Source: an uncultured Clostridia bacterium (GTDB lineage: Bacteria; Bacillota; Clostridia; Oscillospirales; Ruminococcaceae). Taken from it: a stretch of 6,378 nt of DNA. The position numbers were made by a program, and so were the translations under genes. The DNA lies in NCBI GenBank assembly GCA_947175655.1, contig CAMWNQ010000099.1:1-6378 (forward strand). The letters run 5' to 3'. Position 1 is the first letter of the stretch, and every line of letters starts with the position of its first letter. The notes beneath the pieces are model-generated. The model made no database searches. It was not told the origin of the DNA and saw nothing but the letters and a program-made list of their open reading frames with translations. Shown piece after piece: positions 1-6,111 of this stretch.

Positions 1-347
1 ATACTGAACAACTTGATGATTTTACTCAGAAAACAGGTATTGATATTTCTGGTTATAACTGGTCAGGAATATTTCCCAGTGATTATTATGTTTATTTTGT
101 AGAGATTATAAATGTAGGTCATATGGGTTATGATTTAAAAAAATCCGGAATTATGTGCAAAGGAGAAGCGTTTGAATTTATAGAATCTCCTGAAAGCATA
201 ATACCAGAAGCAGATATACAATATGGTGAAGCAATGGACGGTTTCTGTTTTGTTGCTGAATTTCCTAAATATATCGCACTTCAGTACAGGGACGAACAAA
301 ATGGAACATATAATGGATTTAATGCGTTGAATTGGATTGAACCATAA
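1..347 (+). CDS. Unknown protein, 5'-truncated by window edge (C-terminal 114 residues)
   Basis: I do not recognise this protein. The frame is open from the first full codon at position 3 to the TAA at 345-347, so the ATG at 123 is probably an internal methionine and the real start lies left of the window. The visible 114 residues are rich in Tyr, Phe, Asp and Glu, have no hydrophobic stretch long enough for a membrane helix, and end in ...FNALNWIEP. The pattern of short beta-like segments and loops (for example GFCFVAEFPKYIALQYRD) suggests a soluble globular domain. It has no cobalamin-pathway motif. Its stop is only 27 bases before cbiC, with no terminator between, so it may be co-transcribed with the cbi genes. 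It also lies in the same frame as cbiC, which has a one in three chance of occurring by accident. It could be a small domain of a larger protein or a conserved hypothetical gene. Real coding is likely; function is unknown. Confidence 0.6.
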   Translation, partial: TEQLDDFTQKTGIDISGYNWSGIFPSDYYVYFVEIINVGHMGYDLKKSGIMCKGEAFEFIESPESIIPEADIQYGEAMDGFCFVAEFPKYIALQYRDEQNGTYNGFNALNWIEP

Positions 348-359
348 TATAAAATAAAA

Positions 360-365
360 AAGGAG
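360..365 (+). promoter_or_regulatory. Shine-Dalgarno site of cbiC
   Basis: AAGGAG lies nine bases before the TTG at 375. It decides the cbiC start: the next in-frame ATG (399) would be more than 30 bases away and has no comparable site of its own. This is the only recognisable element in the 27-base gap between the upstream gene and cbiC. Confidence 0.75.
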
Positions 366-374
366 AGTTTTAAT

Positions 375-1013
375 TTGCAGGATATAGAAAAACAAAGTAT
401 GAAGATAATAGAATCAGAACTCGGTAACATCTCCGGATTTTCTGACGCTGAAAAAACTATATTAAAACGTGTAATACATACAACGGCTGATTTTGACTAT
501 GTAAAAAATCTTATATTTTCGGAAAATGCAGTTAAATCAGGTATAGAAGCATTAAAAAACAAGGCTGTTATAGTAACTGATACAAATATGACACTTTCCG
601 GAATAAGTAAGCCAGCTTTAAAAGCACTTGAATGCGAAGCATACTGTTTTATGGGGGATTCTGATGTTGCGTTGAAAGCAAAGGAACTCGGAGTTACAAG
701 GGCTGTTGCATCGATGAATAAAGCCTGTGAAAAGTTTGCGGACAGAAATATTATTTTTTCAGTAGGAAATGCTCCTACTGCTCTGATACATATTCATAAG
801 CTTATAGCTGAAAAAAAAATAAAACCCAGTCTTGTGATAGGTGTTCCTGTAGGATTTGTAAATGTAGTTCAGTCAAAAGAAATTATTATGACTGATGATA
901 TTTCATATATAGTCGCAAAAGGGAGAAAAGGCGGAAGTACAGTTGCAACAGCAATATGCAATGCTCTGCTTTATCAGTTATATGACAGAAATACTGGAGG
1001 TATATTATCTTGA
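375..1013 (+). CDS. cbiC: CbiC, cobalt-precorrin-8 methylmutase
   Basis: CbiC (CobH family) moves the methyl group from C11 to C12 of cobalt-precorrin-8 to give cobyrinate, the last step of corrin ring formation; it is a cytosolic enzyme. The 212 residues match the usual family length. Visible family features are RVIHTTADFD (31-40) with the probable catalytic His35, the DTNM segment (69-72), the TR pair at 108-109, GNAPTAL (131-137), GVPVGFVN (156-163) followed by SKE (167-169), and GRKGGS (183-188) near the C-terminus. The start is TTG at 375, chosen because AAGGAG sits nine bases upstream; an ATG start at 399 would remove eight residues without harming the domain. It is the first cbi gene here, although its reaction comes last in ring assembly. 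Its final codons overlap the cbiL start by 4 bp (TTGA). Confidence 0.96.
   Translation: MQDIEKQSMKIIESELGNISGFSDAEKTILKRVIHTTADFDYVKNLIFSENAVKSGIEALKNKAVIVTDTNMTLSGISKPALKALECEAYCFMGDSDVALKAKELGVTRAVASMNKACEKFADRNIIFSVGNAPTALIHIHKLIAEKKIKPSLVIGVPVGFVNVVQSKEIIMTDDISYIVAKGRKGGSTVATAICNALLYQLYDRNTGGILS
996..1000 (+). promoter_or_regulatory. Shine-Dalgarno site of cbiL inside cbiC
   Basis: GGAGG lies nine bases before the TTG at 1010 and is embedded in the Gly-Gly codons near the end of cbiC. It supports the TTG start. No ATG or GTG lies in frame between here and the first conserved CbiL motif, and the next in-frame ATG (1061) falls after that motif. Confidence 0.75.
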
Positions 1014-1705
1014 ATGGTATATTATATGGTGTAAGCGTTGGAACGGGCGATCCTGAACTTATGACATTAAAAGCAGTAAGGATTATAAATAATTGTAATG
1101 TTATAGCCGTACCCAGAACAAGTGGAGAAAATACTCTTGCTCTTGATATTGTCAAACAGGTATGCAATATGGAAAATAAAGAAATTATCTGTCTTGATTT
1201 CTTAATGACCAGCAATAAAGATGAATTAAGAAAACGTCACATTGAACTTGCAGAAAAATTATATCCGTATCTTGAATCAGGTAAAGATGTTGCATTTATA
1301 AGTATAGGTGATATTTCAATATATTCGACATTTTCATACATATCTGAATTTGTTGTGAAAAAAGGATTTGATATTGAAATATGTGCTGGATTATCAAGTT
1401 TTTCAGCTATATCTGCAAGACTTAAAAGACCGCTGATACTTGGAAATACCCCGCTTATAGTAATGTCATCATCAAGTAAAGATTTTGAAAAGCTGATAAA
1501 AATAGACTGCACAAGGGTTATAATGAAAAGCAGTAGAAATATTTCTAAAATAAAAGAAGAAACAAAAAATCTGAAATTGAAAGTCAATGCAGTATCTTCC
1601 TGCGGATTGCCAGATGAAAAGATATATAGTGATGTAAGTTTTGATGATCTGAATGATTCTGGATATTTTACAACAATCATTATAGAGAGTGATAATGATG
1701 CTTGA
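1010..1705 (+). CDS. cbiL: CbiL, cobalt-precorrin-2 (cobalt-factor II) C20-methyltransferase
   Basis: CbiL uses S-adenosylmethionine to methylate C20 of cobalt-precorrin-2 or cobalt-factor II, the first step committed to cobalamin after the sirohydrochlorin branch. It has the canonical tetrapyrrole methyltransferase fold. The N-terminal loop GTGDPELMTLKA spans residues 11-22. GDISIYSTFSY (100-110) is the CbiL/CobI-type version of the GDPxIYST motif and separates it from CbiF and CbiH. CAGLSSFSA (125-133) is the counterpart of the usual PG[IV][ST]SF segment. The length of 231 residues is normal. The start is TTG at 1010, overlapping the cbiC stop by 4 bp with GGAGG nine bases upstream. Oddities: Thr replaces the usual Pro in the GxG-P-G-type loop, Ile stands at the usual Pro of GDP, and Ala replaces Pro before Gly127. 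The identity is secure; whether it prefers the oxidised or reduced substrate cannot be read from sequence. Confidence 0.93.
   Translation: MNGILYGVSVGTGDPELMTLKAVRIINNCNVIAVPRTSGENTLALDIVKQVCNMENKEIICLDFLMTSNKDELRKRHIELAEKLYPYLESGKDVAFISIGDISIYSTFSYISEFVVKKGFDIEICAGLSSFSAISARLKRPLILGNTPLIVMSSSSKDFEKLIKIDCTRVIMKSSRNISKIKEETKNLKLKVNAVSSCGLPDEKIYSDVSFDDLNDSGYFTTIIIESDNDA
1685..1693 (+). promoter_or_regulatory. Weak ribosome binding site of cbiD inside cbiL
   Basis: The GAGAGTGAT stretch partly matches the AGGAGGTGAT anti-SD complement and lies just before the paired ATG codons at 1695 and 1698. It is weaker than the sites of the other genes. It overlaps the GTG at 1689, which argues against that codon as the start. 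Coupling to cbiL translation may compensate for the poor match. Confidence 0.4.
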
Positions 1706-2837
1706 AGAATACATATATCACGGTAAAGAAAAACTGCGGTGCGGATATACTACAGGTTCTTGTGCGACTATGGCATCAAAAGCATCAGCAGAGATGTTTA
1801 TTACAGGTAAAAATGTTAAGACTGTAAATATACTGACACCAAAAGGAATTAAAGTTCAATCTGAAATACTTGATATTTGTATGAATGATGATTATGTATC
1901 TTGTGCAGTAAGAAAAGACAGCGGAGATGACCCTGATATTACGAATAATATTCTGATATATGCAAGGGCTGAGAAAATAAAATCCGGAATTGAAATAACT
2001 GGTGGTGAGGGAGTAGGAATTGTTACTGTAAATGGTCTTGACCAGCCATCAGGAGAATATGCAATAAACAGTACCCCACGAAAAATGATATATGAGACAG
2101 TAAAGGAACTTATAGAATATTATTCATACAATCACGGAATAAAAATTACTATATATGTTCCTGATGGGCGAAAAATTGCAGAAAAAACTTACAATCCCAG
2201 AATAGGCATAGTAAATGGAATTTCAATTATAGGAACAAGCGGAATTGTAGAGCCTATGAGTAGTAAAGCACTTGTTGATACAATAAGAATTGAAGAGAAT
2301 CTCAGAAAGACAGAGGGCATTAAAAATCTTCTGCTTACACTTGGGAACTACAGTGAAAATTTTCTGCTGGAGAAAATACCTGAAATATTAGACAAATCAG
2401 TAAAATGCAGTAATTTTATAGGTGAGGCATTAGATATTGCACTTGAATACGGATTTGAAAGTGTATTGATTGTTGGACATATCGGAAAGCTTGTGAAACT
2501 CGGTGCGGGGATTATGAATACACATTCATCTCAGGCAGACGGCAGAATTGATGTATTGATTTCTTGCGGAGTTACTGCTAGAGCTAATATTGATATTTTG
2601 CAGAAAGTTTCGGAATGTGTTACAACTGATGAAGCACTTGAAATATTTTTTAAATTCGGATTACTTGATGACATTTCTAAAATTCTTATGAAGAAAATAA
2701 ATTATTATCTTGATATGAAAGTCAAAGGCAGTATAAAAACCGGAGCATTAGTATTTTCAAATAAGTTCGGGATTATTGGAATGACAGACAGTGCAGGGGA
2801 TATTATAGAAAAAATTAAAAAGGAGTATCAAGAATAA
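1698..2837 (+). CDS. cbiD: CbiD, cobalt-precorrin-5B C1-methyltransferase
   Basis: CbiD methylates C1 of cobalt-precorrin-5B with S-adenosylmethionine to give cobalt-precorrin-6A. It is specific to the anaerobic pathway and is unrelated to the other corrin methyltransferases. Numbered from the ATG at 1698 it has 379 residues, a typical length. Landmarks are RCGYTTGSCA (14-23), KDSGDDPDIT (73-82), GGEGVGIVT (102-110), NPRIGIVNG (166-174) followed by TSGIVEPMS (180-188), and GHIGKLVKL (260-268) with GIMNTHSSQADGR (271-283). I chose 1698 because family members usually begin close to MLExYIY. ATG 1695 and GTG 1689 are possible and add one and three residues. The gene overlaps cbiL by 8 bp, and its TAA shares one base with the cbiF ATG (TAATG). 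Confidence 0.96.
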   Translation: MLEEYIYHGKEKLRCGYTTGSCATMASKASAEMFITGKNVKTVNILTPKGIKVQSEILDICMNDDYVSCAVRKDSGDDPDITNNILIYARAEKIKSGIEITGGEGVGIVTVNGLDQPSGEYAINSTPRKMIYETVKELIEYYSYNHGIKITIYVPDGRKIAEKTYNPRIGIVNGISIIGTSGIVEPMSSKALVDTIRIEENLRKTEGIKNLLLTLGNYSENFLLEKIPEILDKSVKCSNFIGEALDIALEYGFESVLIVGHIGKLVKLGAGIMNTHSSQADGRIDVLISCGVTARANIDILQKVSECVTTDEALEIFFKFGLLDDISKILMKKINYYLDMKVKGSIKTGALVFSNKFGIIGMTDSAGDIIEKIKKEYQE

Positions 2838-3598
2838 TGGTGAATTTTGTAGGTGCAGGCTGTGGAGCGTCTGATCTGATAACAATAAGAGGAATGAAAC
2901 TCATTGAAAAAGCTGATGTTATAATATATGCCGGTTCTCTGGTAAATTCGGAACTTCTTGAATATGCCAGACCTGAATGTGAGATATACAACAGTGCATA
3001 TATGAATCTTGATGAAGTAATTGGAGTTATGGAAAAAGCCGAAGCAGTCGGAAAAATGACAGTAAGGCTTCATACTGGAGATTCAAGTATTTATGGAGCT
3101 GTAAGAGAACAGTTTGACCGTCTGGATAAATTAGGAATTAAATATCAGGTATGCCCCGGAGTTAGTTCATTCTGTGGAGCGGCGGCATCTCTTAAAGCAG
3201 AGTATACACTGCCTGATGTTTCTCAGACGGTTATTATTACCAGAATGGCAGGGCGTACACCTGTACCGGAATCGGAAGAAATAAGAAAACTTGCAACACA
3301 CGGTTCAACAATGGTAATTTTTTTAAGTACAGGTATGCTGGAAAAACTTTCAGAAGAACTTATTGCAGGGGGTTACAGTCCCGATACTCCTTCAGCAATA
3401 GTATATAAAGCAAGCTGGAAAGATGAGAAAATATGCAGATGCAGAATAAAAAATCTTGCATCAACGGCGAAAGAAAACAATATAACAAAAACAGCTTTGA
3501 TAATAGTAGGTAATTTTCTTGGGAATGATTATTCTCTTTCAAAATTATATGACAAGCACTTTGAAACTGGATTCAGAAAGGCGGATATATATAAATAA
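2837..3598 (+). CDS. cbiF: CbiF, cobalt-precorrin-4 C11-methyltransferase
   Basis: CbiF (CobM family) transfers a methyl group from S-adenosylmethionine to C11 of cobalt-precorrin-4, giving cobalt-precorrin-5A. The 253 residues show VGAGCGASDLIT (5-16), YAGSLV (31-36), RLHTGDSSIYGAVREQ (77-92), CPGVSSFCGAAASL (106-119), the CbiF/CobM-specific TRMAGRTPVPESE (135-147) and MVIFLS (159-164). Together these distinguish it clearly from CbiL, CbiH and CobA. AAGGAG at 2820-2825 sits 11 bases before the ATG, inside the end of cbiD. The ATG shares one base with the cbiD stop, and its own TAA shares one base with the cbiG ATG. Cys replaces the usual Pro of the first glycine loop, and Ser the usual Pro after GD. 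The C-terminal tail after about residue 230 is lysine-rich and does not match anything I recognise. Confidence 0.96.
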   Translation: MVNFVGAGCGASDLITIRGMKLIEKADVIIYAGSLVNSELLEYARPECEIYNSAYMNLDEVIGVMEKAEAVGKMTVRLHTGDSSIYGAVREQFDRLDKLGIKYQVCPGVSSFCGAAASLKAEYTLPDVSQTVIITRMAGRTPVPESEEIRKLATHGSTMVIFLSTGMLEKLSEELIAGGYSPDTPSAIVYKASWKDEKICRCRIKNLASTAKENNITKTALIIVGNFLGNDYSLSKLYDKHFETGFRKADIYK

Positions 3599-4635
3599 TG
3601 CGTATAGCAGTTATTTCGATAACAGAAAATGGATTTAAAATATCATGTAAAATATCTGAAAGTCTTGAAGATACATTTTTATTAAAACAGTATTCTTATA
3701 AAAGTAAAAGTGAAAATGTAACGGGATTTGAAAGTGTTTCAGAGCTTATAAATAATATCTTTGATATATATGACGGCATTATATTTATATGTTCTGTAGG
3801 CATTGCGGTACGTGCTGTTGCATCACATATAAAATCAAAGCTTACTGACCCTGCGGTAATAGTTATTGATGATAGTGGCAGATTTGCAATATCTCTTTTA
3901 TCAGGACACATTGGCGGAGCTAATGAACTTACACATATAATAGCAGAAAAAATAGGAGCATTACCAATAATTACTACAGCTACTGACAGTAGAGGCAAAT
4001 TTTCTCCTGATACTTTTGCAAAATCAAATGGTCTTTATATAAACGATATGAACATTGCAAAAATGATAGCTTCTGAAGTAATAAAAGATAAAAAAATAGG
4101 TCTTTACTGTGAATATGAAGTAAAAAATATTCCGAAAGAACTTTTGGCTTGCAGTAAAGAAAGTAATTTAAAGTATGGTATATGCATATCCGAGAAGTTA
4201 AAGAAGCCGTTTGAAATTACATTAAATCTTATTCCGCAGAAATTTGTTATAGGTACTGGCTGTAGAAAAAATATATCTCCTGATTTGTTTGAAGATTATA
4301 TATTAAAAATGCTCAGAAAAAATAATATATCGTTAAATGAAATTTACTGTATATCAACGGTTGATATAAAAAAAGATGAGCAAGCAATCATAAAATTCAG
4401 TCGTAAGTATCATATATTATTTAAAACATATACAGTTGATGAATTATTGATGCTTGACGGGAATTTTTCAGCTTCTGATTTTGTCAGAAATCATATAGGA
4501 GTTGATAATGTCTGTGAAAGGAGTGCTGTTATGGGTGGGAATATGCTCAGGATAAAAAAACAGGCTGAAAACGGTATTACTTTTGCACTTGCAGAACGTG
4601 AAATAAATATTGATTTTGAAAGGAAAAGTATATGA
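3598..4635 (+). CDS. cbiG: CbiG, cobalt-precorrin-5A hydrolase
   Basis: CbiG opens the delta-lactone of cobalt-precorrin-5A and releases the two-carbon fragment as acetaldehyde, giving cobalt-precorrin-5B for CbiD; it marks the anaerobic route. The 345 residues cover the full usual architecture. The N-terminal and central part has VGIAVRAVA (67-75), DPAVIVID (84-91), LLSGHIGGANEL (100-111) and TTATD (126-130). A variable linker spans roughly 150-210. The C-terminal CbiG/CobE-like domain starts near IGTGCRKN (218-225) and includes GVDNVCERSA (301-310). It is a separate gene, not fused to CbiH as in some bacteria. No good Shine-Dalgarno sequence lies close to the ATG (the nearest AAAGG, 3577-3581, is too far), so translation probably depends on coupling through the shared TAATG with cbiF. 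Its end overlaps cbiH by 4 bp (ATGA). Confidence 0.95.
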   Translation: MRIAVISITENGFKISCKISESLEDTFLLKQYSYKSKSENVTGFESVSELINNIFDIYDGIIFICSVGIAVRAVASHIKSKLTDPAVIVIDDSGRFAISLLSGHIGGANELTHIIAEKIGALPIITTATDSRGKFSPDTFAKSNGLYINDMNIAKMIASEVIKDKKIGLYCEYEVKNIPKELLACSKESNLKYGICISEKLKKPFEITLNLIPQKFVIGTGCRKNISPDLFEDYILKMLRKNNISLNEIYCISTVDIKKDEQAIIKFSRKYHILFKTYTVDELLMLDGNFSASDFVRNHIGVDNVCERSAVMGGNMLRIKKQAENGITFALAEREINIDFERKSI

Positions 4636-5372
4636 AGCTTTATATAGTCGGATTTGGAGCAGGAAGTCACGGAGGAATGACTTTTGATGCTGAAAATGCA
4701 ATATTAAACAGTGATATTATAGTGGGATATACAAAATATGTTGAAATTATAAAAAATTATTATCCTGAAAAAAAATATTTTTCAACAGGAATGCGTCATG
4801 AAACTGAACGTGTAGAAAAAGCTTTTGAACTGGCAAAGAAATACAATGTTTCACTGATATGCAGTGGTGACAGTTCAGTATATGGCTTAGCCGGATTAGC
4901 ATTTGAAGTAAGTCAGAAATATTCTGAAACGGATTCGGAAATAGAAATAAAAGTAATTGCAGGGGTTACATCGGCTTTAAGCGGAGGAGCAATTTTAGGT
5001 TCGCCTATGGGTCACGATTTTACAGTTATAAGTCTTTCGGATTTGCTTACACCTTGGGAAAAAATTGAAAAGCGTATTGAATATGCATCTATGGGGGATT
5101 TTGTAATGGCTATATATAATCCATCATCAGAAAAAAGACCAGATTATCTTTCAAAAGCCTGTGAAATAATGCTGAAGTATAAATCTCCGGATACAGTATG
5201 CGGATATGTAAAAAATATCGGCAGGGAAGGACAATGCTATCATATAACCACGCTTAAAAAACTTAAAAGCATCAAAGTTGATATGTTCACTACTGTTTTT
5301 ATAGGTAACAGCGAAACAAAAGTTATAAATAATAAAATGGTAACTCCAAGAGGATATAGAAATGTCTTATAA
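4632..5372 (+). CDS. cbiH: CbiH, cobalt-precorrin-3 C17-methyltransferase (ring contraction)
   Basis: CbiH (CobJ family) methylates C17 and drives contraction of the macrocycle, turning cobalt-precorrin-3 into cobalt-precorrin-4. The 246 residues show VGFGAGSHGGMT (6-17), VGYTKY (31-36), GMRHETERVEKA (53-64), SGDSSVYGLAGL (78-89), IAGVTSALSGGA (109-120), the family hallmark ISLSDLLTPWEKIEKR (133-148) and IYNPSSEKR (161-169). The hallmark and the YNP segment make CbiH/CobJ secure. A GAAAGGA stretch (4618-4624) ends seven bases before the ATG, within the last codons of cbiG. The canonical Pro is absent from three usual places: the first glycine loop (FGAGS), after GD (GDSS) and before Gly111 (IAGV). 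The length fits the catalytic domain alone, without the C-terminal iron-sulfur extension seen in some long CbiH homologues. The end overlaps cbiJ by 11 bp. Confidence 0.95.
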   Translation: MKLYIVGFGAGSHGGMTFDAENAILNSDIIVGYTKYVEIIKNYYPEKKYFSTGMRHETERVEKAFELAKKYNVSLICSGDSSVYGLAGLAFEVSQKYSETDSEIEIKVIAGVTSALSGGAILGSPMGHDFTVISLSDLLTPWEKIEKRIEYASMGDFVMAIYNPSSEKRPDYLSKACEIMLKYKSPDTVCGYVKNIGREGQCYHITTLKKLKSIKVDMFTTVFIGNSETKVINNKMVTPRGYRNVL

Positions 5373-6111
5373 AATACTTATTTTCGGTGGAACAACAGAA
5401 GGAAGAATTCTTGCAGAGTTTTGCAGTAATTCAGATATTCCGGCAGTTGTAAGTGTTACTACAGATTATGGTGCTGACTTAATCAAAAACTTAAAAAATA
5501 TAGATATTATAACCGGAAAACTTGATGAAAATCAGATAACAGAATATATCAATAAAAATAAATTTAATTTGATAATAGATGCTACTCATCCTTATGCCGT
5601 AAATGCAACAGACAATATAAAAAAATCTTGTAGAGTATGTAATATAAAATACATAAGACTTATAAGGGATAAATCAGAAACATTGGGAAAATCTTTTGAA
5701 AATACAGATGATGTTATTGATTATCTTAATCAGGATAGCAGACGTATACTGCTCACAACTGGAAGTAAAACATTGCCTGAATTTTTAAAAGTAAATGATT
5801 TTTATAACCGTATAGCAATAAGAGTGCTTCCGGCGGAAAATATACTTGAATACTGTACAAATCTTGGATTTGACAAAGAAAAAATTATATGTGAAAAGGG
5901 AAGTTTTTCGCTGGAAGATAATATAAGTCATATAAAAAAATTCAAATCTGAGATACTTGTGACTAAAGAAAGCGGTAAAATAGGTGGGTATCAGGATAAA
6001 ATAAAAGCATCACAGATATGCGGAATAGAAAGCATTACCATAAAACGACCTTTGGAAAACGGATTTGATATTGAAACTGTCAAAAATATTCTGGAGAAAA
6101 GATATGGATAA
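5362..6111 (+). CDS. cbiJ: CbiJ (CobK-type), cobalt-precorrin-6A reductase
   Basis: CbiJ reduces the macrocycle of cobalt-precorrin-6A with a nicotinamide cofactor to give cobalt-precorrin-6B, between the CbiD and CbiE steps. The 249 residues match the family length. Motifs are FGGTTEGR (8-15), a nucleotide-binding style N-terminal loop, then DATHPYA (73-79), LLTTGSK (130-136), RVLP (154-157), and TKESGKIGGYQDKIKA (201-216). The segment EKGSFSLEDN (178-187) corresponds to the usual GPFSxExN, with Ser in place of Pro. The start is ATG 5362 with AAGAGGA (5348-5354) seven bases upstream. It overlaps the end of cbiH by 11 bp and the start of cbiE by 8 bp. The name cbiJ is preferred over cobK because of the anaerobic gene set around it. 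Confidence 0.95.
   Translation: MSYKILIFGGTTEGRILAEFCSNSDIPAVVSVTTDYGADLIKNLKNIDIITGKLDENQITEYINKNKFNLIIDATHPYAVNATDNIKKSCRVCNIKYIRLIRDKSETLGKSFENTDDVIDYLNQDSRRILLTTGSKTLPEFLKVNDFYNRIAIRVLPAENILEYCTNLGFDKEKIICEKGSFSLEDNISHIKKFKSEILVTKESGKIGGYQDKIKASQICGIESITIKRPLENGFDIETVKNILEKRYG

Noticed and set aside
327..353. Promoter-like TTGAAT (327-332) and TATAAA (348-353) before cbiC
   Set aside because: The spacer is only 15 bases, the match is weak in DNA this AT-rich, and transcription would begin almost on the Shine-Dalgarno site, leaving no leader.
1..374. Cobalamin riboswitch upstream of cbiC
   Set aside because: I see no B12-box-like conserved core, and the region up to 347 is an open reading frame. 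The non-coding gap is far too short for the element.
135..395. 86-codon minus-strand open frame opposite the upstream unknown gene
   Set aside because: It is very rich in Phe, Tyr and Ile, typical of antisense reading of AT-rich DNA. The plus-strand frame is open from the window edge and leads into an operon, so it is the more credible coding strand.
886..1215. 109-codon minus-strand open frame over the cbiC/cbiL junction
   Set aside because: It is a shadow of two confidently identified genes. Its hydrophobic look comes from the reverse complement of Lys/Asn/Glu-rich coding sequence.
1237..1680. 147-codon open frame on the minus strand inside cbiL
   Set aside because: It lies wholly antisense to a gene with clear family motifs, and its Phe/Ser/Ile-rich translation is what AT-rich coding DNA gives on the reverse strand. 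It shows no recognisable domain.
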